A DNA stretch of 12,734 nucleotides, from positions 1 to 12,734 of the forward strand of contig DGXB01000004.1 in assembly GCA_002396205.1 (NCBI GenBank), written 5' to 3'. The translations under genes were made by a program, and so were the position numbers. This document shows, piece by piece, positions 1 to 6,500 of this stretch; within the stretch, counting starts at the first letter, position 1, and each line of letters begins with the position of its first letter. The DNA is from Bacteroidales bacterium UBA4243. GTDB lineage: Bacteria > Bacteroidota > Bacteroidia > Bacteroidales > F082. The notes under the pieces are model-generated. The model was not told where the DNA came from and ran no database searches. It worked only from the letters and a program-made list of their open reading frames with translations.

Positions 1-449
1 GTGGTCTTCTTCCGTTGGTAGTCCAAAACACGGCTCACCTCGGTATAGACCTCCGACTCGATGCCCAACTGCGCCAAGTTCTTCAGGATTTGCACCCCGT
101 CAGCATACCACATCGGCTTGGTGAAGAGGTTGATGTCCTTCACATCGTAAAGCACCTCCTCCAAGGCCGGCACGGGCACGCCCGCAATCTTGACGGTCTT
201 CAGCTTGACATCGGTCACCGAAATCAGTCCTGGCTCAAATTCATTCCAAAGCCGGGCCATGTACTCATACGACTTGAGTTCGGCCTCTAACTGTGCGACA
301 AGGCTCTCCGAATGTTGCTTGGCTTTCTTCACCTCAAGGCGCAGCGCACTCTCCTTGCTCTTCAGCGTGGGCAGGGCACGGGTTCGCGTCTTGAGCTGCT
401 TGTTCAGCTCGTTCAGCGAGGTCTTGTTATATTGAAATTTGATGGCCAT
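1..449 (-). CDS. ntpD: V/A-type ATPase subunit D (partial, C-terminus outside window)
   Basis: Central rotor stalk subunit of the V/A-type ATPase, linking the A3B3 head to the membrane ring. The reading frame runs open from an ATG at 447-449 to the left edge, so about 149 of the roughly 200 residues usual for the family are visible. The product begins MAIKFQYNKTSLNELNKQLK and continues as a charged helix with many Lys, Leu and Glu, as expected for the N-terminal arm of the subunit D coiled coil. A middle segment with VKIAGVPVPALEEV matches the globular insertion seen in the family. It follows subunit B in the same direction after a 48-base AT-rich spacer, so it is very likely cotranscribed. 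There is no clear ribosome binding site. I am confident of the family; the end of the gene cannot be judged. Confidence 0.93.
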   Translation of the reverse strand, partial: MAIKFQYNKTSLNELNKQLKTRTRALPTLKSKESALRLEVKKAKQHSESLVAQLEAELKSYEYMARLWNEFEPGLISVTDVKLKTVKIAGVPVPALEEVLYDVKDINLFTKPMWYADGVQILKNLAQLGIESEVYTEVSRVLDYQRKKT

Positions 450-497
450 TGAATCGATTTAAAGATTTAAAATTCAAAGATTTAAAATTTCATATCG
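450..497 (-). repeat. AT-rich spacer with tandem 15-bp repeat between ntpB and ntpD
   Basis: The spacer contains two adjacent copies of a 15-base word, AAAGATTTAAAATTC at 461-475 and AAAGATTTAAAATTT at 476-490 (plus-strand reading, 14 of 15 identical). Its words (GAATTTT, AAATCTT on the minus strand) recur in the spacer in front of subunit A. It has no recognisable promoter or terminator. I regard it as a low-complexity operon spacer; a role in mRNA processing or translation is only a possibility. Confidence 0.6.
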
Positions 498-1826
498 TCA
501 CTTCACTGGATCTTTCCAATACTTTTCGATGAGCTTTTCCTTCAAACCCGTCTCGGCCTTGGTGAAATACTTGCCGAACAGCTCCCAAGCGGTGTCGAGC
601 ATCTCCGTAATCGGGATGTTGACATCGATGGCGAGCAGTCGGGTGGCGTATTCCTTGGCGTAGTCGAGGCAGCGCAAGTCGTAGTCGCTCAGGTCGAAAC
701 CGTTCTCCAACTTGGTCTTGGCGTTGGCGGCATCGGCATACAAACGAACTGAGGTGTTCATCACCGCGCTGTGGTCCTCGCGGGTCTTCTTGTTCTGCAC
801 GTGTTGTTTCAGTCGCGACAGCGAGCGGAACGGGTCCACGATGACCTTGCCCGAGTCGGGGTCGGCACGGAGGAACAGCTGGCCCTCGGTGATGTAACCC
901 GTGTTGTCGGGGATGGCGTGGGTGATGTCTCCGTCGTTCAAAGTCGTCACGGCGATGATGGTGATGGAACCGCCATCGGGCAACTGCACGGCCTTTTCGT
1001 AAATCTTCGCGAGGTCGGAATAAAGCGAGCCGGGCATGGAGTCCTTGGACGGGATTTGGTCCATACGGTTGCTCACGATACTCAAGGCATCGGCATACAG
1101 CGTCATGTCGGTGAGCAGCACCAAAACCTTTTCGTTCTTGTCGACGGCAAAGTATTCAGCCGCAGTCAGCGCCATGTCGGGAATCAGCAGACGTTCGACG
1201 GGCGGCTGGTCGGTGGTGTTCACGAAGCTGATGATCTTGTGCAAGGCACCCGCGCTCTCAAACTCGTTCTTGAAGAAGAGGTAGTCGTCGTTGGTCAGGC
1301 CCATGCCGCCGAGGATGATCTTATCCACATCGGCACGGAGGGCCACCATGCTCATCACGCGGTTGTAAGGTTGGTCGGGGTCGGCGAAGAACGGGATCTT
1401 CTGACCGGAGACCAAGGTGTTGTTCAAGTCGATGCCGGCGATACCCGTCGGGATCAGCTCGGAAGGCATACGACGTTTGTACGGGTTCACGGAAGGGCCG
1501 CCTATTTGGCGTTTCTCGCCTTCCACAGCCGGACCGCCGTCGATAGGATCGCCGTAGGCGTTGAAGAAACGGCCTGCGAGGTCGTCGCTCACGTTCAAGG
1601 TGGGCGGTTCGCCAAAGAAGGTCACTTCGGCATTGGTCGGGATGTCTTCCGTGCCGCCAAACACCTGCAGGGTGACGGCGTTGTCCTTGATTTTCACCAC
1701 CTGGGCCAAGCGGCCTGCCACAAGGGCGAGTTCGTCGTTGGCCACGCCTTGCGCCTCAAGGGTCACGGTGGCCTTGGTGATGGCGCTCAGCTTGGTATAG
1801 ATGCGTTGAAAGGCTTTCTCACTCAT
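498..1826 (-). CDS. ntpB: V/A-type ATPase subunit B (non-catalytic nucleotide-binding subunit)
   Basis: Regulatory, non-catalytic subunit that alternates with subunit A in the hexameric head. At 442 residues it has near-normal length. The P-loop region is degenerate: residues about 139-155 read VSGQKIPFFADPDQPYN and lack the GKT of Walker A, which is typical of B subunits. Other family marks are SDDLAGRFFNAYGDPIDGG (about 80-98), the segment around IPDMALTAAEYFA (215-227), LTDMTLYADAL (238-248) and DPFRSLSRL near 331-339, where Arg338 is the likely arginine finger reaching into the catalytic site of subunit A. The ATG at 1826 lies within the last codons of subunit A (8-base overlap), and a strong GGAGG ribosome binding site sits nine bases upstream, so translational coupling is likely. 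It is immediately downstream of A and upstream of D in one operon. Confidence 0.97.
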   Translation of the reverse strand: MSEKAFQRIYTKLSAITKATVTLEAQGVANDELALVAGRLAQVVKIKDNAVTLQVFGGTEDIPTNAEVTFFGEPPTLNVSDDLAGRFFNAYGDPIDGGPAVEGEKRQIGGPSVNPYKRRMPSELIPTGIAGIDLNNTLVSGQKIPFFADPDQPYNRVMSMVALRADVDKIILGGMGLTNDDYLFFKNEFESAGALHKIISFVNTTDQPPVERLLIPDMALTAAEYFAVDKNEKVLVLLTDMTLYADALSIVSNRMDQIPSKDSMPGSLYSDLAKIYEKAVQLPDGGSITIIAVTTLNDGDITHAIPDNTGYITEGQLFLRADPDSGKVIVDPFRSLSRLKQHVQNKKTREDHSAVMNTSVRLYADAANAKTKLENGFDLSDYDLRCLDYAKEYATRLLAIDVNIPITEMLDTAWELFGKYFTKAETGLKEKLIEKYWKDPVK

Positions 1827-3567
1827 GTTTCAGTTCCTCCTTTAACTGTCCAAGATATTTTTCAAAGTTTTCCGACTTGTATTCCGAGTAGTTCATCTGG
1901 CGGCAGATGTTGATCAAGCCCTTGAAGTATGTCGTGCATTCCTCAAAGTCCTCGAACTTGAAACTGCGGTCGCAGATGCCGAGCACCAAGTCGAGCATGA
2001 ACTTCTGGCGTTCCAATGGTGTTGAGCCGTCGATTTCGTCGAAAGCGTCTTGCTGAAGAATCACAAAATCAATGAGTTCCGACTTCCAATATTGCTCGTG
2101 GTACGACATCGGCACGCCATCGTCGCCCAAGATGTTGATTTGTTCGTAGGCGTCCTTGCCTCGACGGATGATGTATTTCGTTTTCGTCACCTTGTCGACC
2201 CAACCCTTTTCGATCTTGTTGTCCAAATACTCGATGATTTCGGGATATTCAAGATACTTCGAATAGGAGTCGACGGGGTCGACGGCGGGATAACGTTTCT
2301 TGTCGGCACGGTTTTGCGAAAGGCCGTAGAAGCAACGTGCGGCTTTCTTCGTACTCTCGGTGACGGGTTCTTTCAAGTTACCACCAGCGGGCGACACCGT
2401 TCCGATGAAGGTGATGGAACCTGTAGCGCCATTGTTGAGTTTCACATAACCTGCACGGGCGTAGAAGTTGGAGATGATGGCCGAAAGGTCGACGGGAAAG
2501 CCGTCCTGACCAGGCAGTTCCTCCAAGCGGTTACTCATCTCACGCAAGGCCTGCGCCCAACGCGAGGTGGAATCGGCCAGCAGCAAGACCTTCATACCCA
2601 TGGCGCGGTAATACTCACCGAGGGTCATGGCCGTGTAGACCGAAGCCTCACGAGCCGCGACGGGCATGTTCGACGTGTTGCAAATGATGATGGTACGTTC
2701 CATCAGCGAACGACCTGTGTGCTTGTCCTTCAGTTCGGGGAACTCGGTGAAGATTTCCACGACCTCGTTGGCACGCTCACCGCAAGCCGCCATGATGATG
2801 ATGTCGGCATCGGCTTGCTCTGCTAAGGCGTGTTGCAGCACGGTCTTGCCGCAGCCGAAAGGTCCAGGGATGAAGCCCGTACCGCCTTCGGCGATGGGAT
2901 TGAGCGTGTCGATGCAACGCACGCCCGTCTCCATCACCTTGAAGGGACGTGGTTTCTCCACATAGCCACCCACGGCCACCTTGACGGGCCATTTCTGCAT
3001 CATCGTCACCTTCACTTCCTCGCCTTCCGCATTGGTCAGCGTGGCGATGGTGTCGGTGATTTTATACTGACCGGCTTTGGCCACCGATTTCACGGTGTAA
3101 GTCCCTTCAAAATTGAACGGCACCATGATTTTGTGCGACAACCAGCCTTCCTTGACTTCGCCCAACCAGTCGGCGGCAATGACTTGGTCGCCGGCCTTGG
3201 CGATGGGCGTAAAGTCCCATAACTTATTCTCATCCAACGGCTTGGTGTATTCACCACGTTTCAGGAAGACACCTTCCATCGTGGCTAAGTTGTTTTGCAG
3301 GCCGTCGAAGTTGCTCGATAGCAAACCAGGTCCCAAGGTCACTTCAAGCATGTAGCCTTGGAATTCCACCTTGTCGCCGATCTGGAGGCCGCGGGTGCTC
3401 TCAAACACCTGCACAGAGGCTTTGTTCCCATTCACCTTGATGACCTCTGCCATCAGCTCGACGCCGTCGAGGTCGATGAAGCAGATTTCATTCTGTGCCA
3501 CAGGGCCGTCCACCTCCACAGTGACGAGGTTTGCAATGATTCCTGTAACTTTTCCTGTAGTTTTCAT
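1819..3567 (-). CDS. ntpA: V/A-type ATPase catalytic subunit A
   Basis: Catalytic ATP-hydrolysing subunit of the cytoplasmic head. It has 582 residues, the usual length. The domains in order are: N-terminal beta barrel (about 1-70); the bulge domain specific to V/A-type A subunits (about 110-190); the nucleotide-binding domain with Walker A GPFGCGKT at 235-242; the catalytic Glu in GER (Glu264); Walker B in KVLLLADSTSRWA (326-338); and a C-terminal helical domain. The Walker A carries Cys239, as in eukaryotic V-ATPase A subunits, where many bacterial ones have Ser or Ala. The ATG at 3565-3567 has no evident Shine-Dalgarno. Subunit B starts inside its 3' end. Upstream, instead of the usual DUF2764 gene, are a DUF3307 gene and a SatD-like gene, with a 48-base AT-rich spacer between. 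Confidence 0.98.
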   Translation of the reverse strand: MKTTGKVTGIIANLVTVEVDGPVAQNEICFIDLDGVELMAEVIKVNGNKASVQVFESTRGLQIGDKVEFQGYMLEVTLGPGLLSSNFDGLQNNLATMEGVFLKRGEYTKPLDENKLWDFTPIAKAGDQVIAADWLGEVKEGWLSHKIMVPFNFEGTYTVKSVAKAGQYKITDTIATLTNAEGEEVKVTMMQKWPVKVAVGGYVEKPRPFKVMETGVRCIDTLNPIAEGGTGFIPGPFGCGKTVLQHALAEQADADIIIMAACGERANEVVEIFTEFPELKDKHTGRSLMERTIIICNTSNMPVAAREASVYTAMTLGEYYRAMGMKVLLLADSTSRWAQALREMSNRLEELPGQDGFPVDLSAIISNFYARAGYVKLNNGATGSITFIGTVSPAGGNLKEPVTESTKKAARCFYGLSQNRADKKRYPAVDPVDSYSKYLEYPEIIEYLDNKIEKGWVDKVTKTKYIIRRGKDAYEQINILGDDGVPMSYHEQYWKSELIDFVILQQDAFDEIDGSTPLERQKFMLDLVLGICDRSFKFEDFEECTTYFKGLINICRQMNYSEYKSENFEKYLGQLKEELKHE

Positions 3568-3615
3568 ATCAATTGTTATTCAAAATTCAAAATTTAAGAT
3601 TTAAGATTTTATGGT
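3568..3615 (-). repeat. AT-rich spacer with tandem 7-mers upstream of ntpA
   Basis: On the plus strand CAAAATT occurs twice in tandem at 3581-3594 and TTAAGAT twice at 3594-3607. The minus-strand words GAATTTT and AAATCTT are the same as those making up the spacer at 450-497. It holds no clear promoter box, terminator or ribosome binding site. Because it lies where the inserted SatD/DUF3307 cassette meets subunit A, it could mark the join, but the similar spacer before ntpD argues for a general spacer type of this genome. Confidence 0.5.
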
Positions 3616-4335
3616 TCAACTGATTATATTCGATTCAATTAAAAGTTTCACTCCAACACCCACCAAAATCGCCATTCCAAAACTCAACAAAGTCCCCACC
3701 AACACATATTCCGACTTCACCGTGTCCGTTTCCCTAAACCTCAGCAACGACTTGGCGACCAAGAGGAAACCGATGGCTTCATACTGTCCCAACATGACGA
3801 ACACAAGTGTCAAAAGACGCTCCACGTTGCCGATGACACGACCTGCATTGGGCAGACTTTGGTTCTCTTCGCCATGAGTGGGAACCGTGATTCTTGCATC
3901 CTTGAAAACGTTCTTAATGAAGAAGTTGGCAGGACGCAGACAAAACACGAAAGCTACAATCCACAACAGCACATTCATATCTGGTAACCAAGTTGGCAAC
4001 GCAATCGCATTTACCTTATTATATAGCATCACCGTCGCGACGATGACCGCCACATGAAGCAACTGATCGATGAAAAACGCGCCTTTCTTGTCGCTGAAAA
4101 TGGACTTAAGCCCATCTATGACAAGATGCAACACGGCAACCAGCAACGCCGCCCACCAAAAGCCCCAACTCATCGAAAGCAACCAAGCACAGGCAAAAGT
4201 AATCGCCGAATGGACATACAAATGCCTCGATTTGAACGCATTGTCGGCCTTGTCCTTGCACGACTGCTCCGTTTGCAGGTAAAAGTCGCTGACAAGGTGC
4301 GCCAAAAGTTGCAATATGAGGAGTTTGTATATCAT
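3616..4335 (-). CDS. DUF3307 family integral membrane protein (SatE-like partner of SatD)
   Basis: Polytopic membrane protein of 239 residues with about six hydrophobic segments (near 43-58, 60-78, 92-108, 120-134, 172-190 and 208-232). It matches my recollection of the DUF3307 family. Its function is unknown. Conserved-looking polar residues sit in or beside the membrane segments in a repeated pattern: His13-x3-Asp17, His70-x3-Asp74 and Asp90-x3-His94, with His38 and His42 between. Such a set could bind a metal ion or form an active site, but this is inference. Its ATG overlaps the stop of the upstream SatD-like gene by four bases (ATGA), so the two are translated as a pair. From memory, DUF3307 and SatD-family genes are often neighbours, as in the sat operon of streptococci. 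Sampled GC content is about 45 percent, lower than the ATPase genes on both sides. Confidence 0.85.
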   Translation of the reverse strand: MIYKLLILQLLAHLVSDFYLQTEQSCKDKADNAFKSRHLYVHSAITFACAWLLSMSWGFWWAALLVAVLHLVIDGLKSIFSDKKGAFFIDQLLHVAVIVATVMLYNKVNAIALPTWLPDMNVLLWIVAFVFCLRPANFFIKNVFKDARITVPTHGEENQSLPNAGRVIGNVERLLTLVFVMLGQYEAIGFLLVAKSLLRFRETDTVKSEYVLVGTLLSFGMAILVGVGVKLLIESNIIS

Positions 4336-5009
4336 GATTCGAAAATCAGTTTTTCATAATAATTGAGAGCCGATTCTACAGCTTTCCATCCTGCCGAGTT
4401 GCTTCGTTGATTTACAGCAGATTGCTTTATGTTTAACATCACTGCTATCTCTTTTTCATTCTTTCCTAACAACCTATAATATAAGATCTCATTTTGGCGC
4501 GAAGTTGCATTTCTCAACAGCGTATCAAGCAAACCCACCATTACATCCACATATTCTGTCAACAACGGATTTGGACAAGCAAAAAACATACTACGTTTGA
4601 TTGACAGTTTCTCTTTGGATGCCTTTTCCAACAATCTCCCTGAATTATATATGGCTTCTCCATCTAAAATATCTTGTTTTTGGTCAGCAATACGCATCTC
4701 ACCAATACCAATCGCCAATCGGATGCCATACTTTCTGAACAATTCTCGCCGAGCATTGTTTTCTTTTCCCCACGCAAAAGTTTTCTTCACCAAAGTCTTC
4801 AACAATAAGGCAACCCTAAGTGCTTCATGCGGGTCATGCAAGAAAATCTCCACCGAATCACCCTTAAACAACCGTCCCCAGTCATTTCCATGCGACTTTT
4901 CCGAGAGTCCATCAAGGAAACCGTGTATCTCAGATTGCAAAAGTGTCAATTCCTCCACGCTTAACGATGTGGAGGAAATGATATCAGCCGAAATAGTTGC
5001 TCTTACCAT
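4332..5009 (-). CDS. SatD-like protein: cyclase-like N-terminal domain plus C-terminal helix-turn-helix
   Basis: A 225-residue soluble protein. The N-terminal part (about 1-130) resembles class III nucleotide cyclases in motif order: ISADIISST with Asp9, RLFKGDSVEIF with Asp51 (the two metal-binding Asp positions), IRLAIGIGEM (97-105), and DGEAIYNSGRLLEKA (116-130). Aligned with the cyclase VNxAxR signature, Arg125 is kept but Tyr121 replaces the catalytic Asn, so it may bind a nucleotide without cyclising it. The C-terminal part (about 180-213) reads as a helix-turn-helix: LLGKNEKEIAVMLNIKQSAVNQRS. It is probably a DNA-binding regulator of its own cassette, since four inverted repeats precede it. 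It overlaps the DUF3307 gene by four bases. GC content in two sampled 60-base stretches is about 33 percent, against about 65 percent in a stretch of ntpB, suggesting acquisition by transfer. Membership of the SatD family is my recognition from sequence pattern and context. Confidence 0.75.
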   Translation of the reverse strand: MVRATISADIISSTSLSVEELTLLQSEIHGFLDGLSEKSHGNDWGRLFKGDSVEIFLHDPHEALRVALLLKTLVKKTFAWGKENNARRELFRKYGIRLAIGIGEMRIADQKQDILDGEAIYNSGRLLEKASKEKLSIKRSMFFACPNPLLTEYVDVMVGLLDTLLRNATSRQNEILYYRLLGKNEKEIAVMLNIKQSAVNQRSNSAGWKAVESALNYYEKLIFES

Positions 5010-5026
5010 ATTTATCTTTATCGTTT

Positions 5027-5134
5027 TATAAGGCTCAGAACTTATATTTGCCGTTTATAAGGCCCAGAACTTATATCTTCCCATTTATAACCTCTAAAGA
5101 TTATATTTATTGTTTATAACCTCAAAAAGTTATT
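5027..5134 (-). promoter_or_regulatory. Array of four inverted repeats, probable operators of the SatD-like regulator
   Basis: Four 20-bp sites with an 8-base centre lie at 5027-5046, 5056-5075, 5086-5105 and 5115-5134, with start-to-start spacings of 29, 30 and 29 bases. Sites 1 and 2 are perfect TATAAG-N8-CTTATA. Site 3 is TATAAC-N8-ATTATA. Site 4 is TATAAC-N8-GTTATT. The arm base next to the centre changes in both arms together in site 4 (G/C becomes C/G), which points to selection for symmetry. The array fills the 120-base gap between DUF2764 and the SatD-like gene, ends 17 bases before that gene's start codon, and its far end overlaps the DUF2764 stop codon. The symmetry and spacing fit cooperative binding by a dimeric helix-turn-helix protein; the SatD-like protein is the obvious candidate, by inference. 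Confidence 0.8.
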
Positions 5135-5732
5135 TTCCTCCTCCGCTCAAATCCAAATCCGCACTCGTACCGCGAATCTCCTGGACAAGTTTCTTGAACA
5201 TCTCCTCGCCCTTCGCCGTGTCGAGTTCTGCCCAGCGCTGGACGGTCTTGGCCTTGACGAGGAAAGCGAGGATGGCGTTCATGTTGAAGTAGTCCATGCG
5301 GGCGATGTCGCTGGCCTTCTCCCACTTCAGCTCGTCCATCTTCTGCTCACGCTTCACGAAGTCGGCATCAGCGAGAATTTCTTCTATCTGCTTGCCTTCG
5401 TCGAAGTCGGCTTCGGGCAAGTCAACAAGGAAAGCATTGCCGTCCTTGCCGAGGCGTTTGGCCAAATATTGCACTTTCATGTTGCGCAGGCGACCGTCGA
5501 AGTCGAAGTACTCGCGGATGAAGCGGTTCTTGCTCTCGGCGGCCTTGGCGTAAAAGTCGGCACCAAGGGTTTGCTCGTCGAAGCCCTCCTCCATGAGTTC
5601 AACCAATTGCTGGTCTTTCTCGGAGAGCAGCTCCATGACGGACTCCTTGAGCGCGGCATAGTCGAATCCCGTAGTCTCGAATCCCGAGGTCAGTTCCGGC
5701 AAGCCGGCCACGATATAGACGTAGTTATCCAT
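5130..5732 (-). CDS. DUF2764 protein of the V/A-type ATPase operon
   Basis: A 200-residue, mostly helical, acidic cytoplasmic protein beginning MDNYVYIVAGLPEL. From memory, DUF2764 proteins are encoded in V/A-type ATPase operons of Bacteroidota and related lineages, between subunits E and A. This is the position held by subunit C (the rotor-to-stator collar, about 330 residues) in other bacterial and archaeal operons. No subunit C or F gene is seen here, so DUF2764 may be a reduced or replacement subunit C; that is inference. The stop of subunit E and this start share one base (TGATG), showing tight coupling. The tail ends in GGGK, and the stop codon lies inside the last repeat of the operator array at 5027-5134. 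Confidence 0.9.
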   Translation of the reverse strand: MDNYVYIVAGLPELTSGFETTGFDYAALKESVMELLSEKDQQLVELMEEGFDEQTLGADFYAKAAESKNRFIREYFDFDGRLRNMKVQYLAKRLGKDGNAFLVDLPEADFDEGKQIEEILADADFVKREQKMDELKWEKASDIARMDYFNMNAILAFLVKAKTVQRWAELDTAKGEEMFKKLVQEIRGTSADLDLSGGGK

Positions 5733-6343
5733 CAGCCGAAGAGGATTTTCTTGGTGGCGGGACGCAGATAGTTGGCGATGAGCTGTGTGAACTCCTCATC
5801 GGTGAAGCTGAGCACATAGCCGCCGCCCTTGGGCGCGACCTTGAAGCCGCCGTTCATCTTCTTGGAGTAGTCCACCTTCACCTCGGCCTTGAGTTGGTTG
5901 GCGATTTCGTTCTTCATGAAAGGCTCTACCTCGGACTTCAGTTTTTCGGGCAGGATGAGATCCAAAGCCACGGGCGAGGCGTTTTGCGGGTTGAAGGCCT
6001 TCACCACGCTGGAAATCAATTCTTTCACGAAGGCGGCATTGCCCATGTTGGCTTTCACGCCCTCAGTGGCGGCCTTGGTCACGATCATTTTCTCGATTTC
6101 TTGTTTCGTCACGGCGATGCTTTGCGTGGCGGCCATCTTCACGTCGGCGGTCACCTTGGTTTTCAGTTCCTCGGCTTCCTTGTTGGCTTGGGCGATGATG
6201 CGGTCGGCCTCGGCCTTGGCGTAGGCCACGATGCGGTCGGCCTCGGCCTGTGCCTTTTGCAGCAGTTCCTCTCCGTCGTGTTTTCCTTTCGAGAGACCCT
6301 CGTTGTAGAGCCTGTCGGTCAATTCTTGCAGTTTGTCTTGCAT
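5732..6343 (-). CDS. ntpE: V/A-type ATPase subunit E (peripheral stalk)
   Basis: Peripheral stalk subunit that pairs with a small helical partner to hold the head against rotation. It has 203 residues, the normal length. The N-terminal half (about 1-75) is a long charged helix rich in Ala, Glu and Lys with an 11-residue repeat: AEADRI at 33-38 and again at 44-49, the hendecad pattern of the right-handed coiled coil of this stalk. The C-terminal half (about 95-203) is the globular domain that contacts subunits A and B. It is the first gene of the operon. The ATG at 6341-6343 is preceded by AAAGAG as a possible weak ribosome binding site. A long repeat-rich leader with a possible hairpin lies upstream, after a candidate promoter at 6450-6457. 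Confidence 0.93.
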   Translation of the reverse strand: MQDKLQELTDRLYNEGLSKGKHDGEELLQKAQAEADRIVAYAKAEADRIIAQANKEAEELKTKVTADVKMAATQSIAVTKQEIEKMIVTKAATEGVKANMGNAAFVKELISSVVKAFNPQNASPVALDLILPEKLKSEVEPFMKNEIANQLKAEVKVDYSKKMNGGFKVAPKGGGYVLSFTDEEFTQLIANYLRPATKKILFG

Positions 6344-6357
6344 ATATCTCTTTGTTT

Positions 6358-6434
6358 AGTTGTTCAGTTTGTGAGTTGTCCAGTTGTTCAGTTGTCGGCT
6401 AACTGGTAACTGAACAACTGGCAACTGCCAACTA
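6358..6434 (-). promoter_or_regulatory. Quasi-palindromic AGTT/AACT array in the leader of the V/A-ATPase operon
   Basis: On the plus strand AGTT starts at 6358, 6366, 6374, 6382 and 6390, exactly eight bases apart, then AACT starts at 6401, 6408, 6416, 6423 and 6430. The two halves are complementary, with a perfect 14-bp stem (6380-6393 with 6408-6421, word CCAGTTGTTCAGTT). The 12-mer AGTTGTTCAGTT occurs at 6358-6369 and 6382-6393 and inverted at 6408-6419. It lies between a candidate promoter box and the start of ntpE, so it would occupy most of the mRNA leader. It lacks a T run after the stem in the minus direction, so a simple terminator is unlikely. Confidence 0.7.
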
Positions 6435-6449
6435 TTTTGTTTTAGGGGG

Positions 6450-6457
6450 CAAAATTA
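6450..6457 (-). promoter_or_regulatory. Candidate -7 promoter box for the V/A-ATPase operon
   Basis: The minus strand reads TAATTTTG, an exact match to the Bacteroidota -7 consensus TAnnTTTG. A start about 6-8 bases downstream would give a leader of roughly 100 bases before ntpE. No good -33 TTTG lies at the usual 19-21 base distance, so this is only a candidate. Confidence 0.4.
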
Positions 6458-6500
6458 AGCATTCCAAACAAGAAAACGAAAAGAAACGGGAAAAATTTCA

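Noticed and set aside
771..1913. Long plus-strand open frame (380 codons) opposite ntpB
   Set aside because: It is the reverse complement of a well-supported ATPase subunit in GC-rich codons; the translation (rich in His, Val, Gly, Arg) has no family features.
2050..2826. Plus-strand open frame of 258 codons opposite ntpA
   Set aside because: Shadow of the catalytic subunit gene; no independent support.
5027..5134. CRISPR array
   Set aside because: Each unit is an inverted repeat with short AT-rich gaps of about ten bases, without 30-base unique spacers.
6380..6421. Rho-independent terminator after the SDR gene
   Set aside because: The inverted repeat is GC-poor, has a long loop in the minus direction, no T run follows, and a promoter box lies upstream of it, so it belongs to the ntpE leader.
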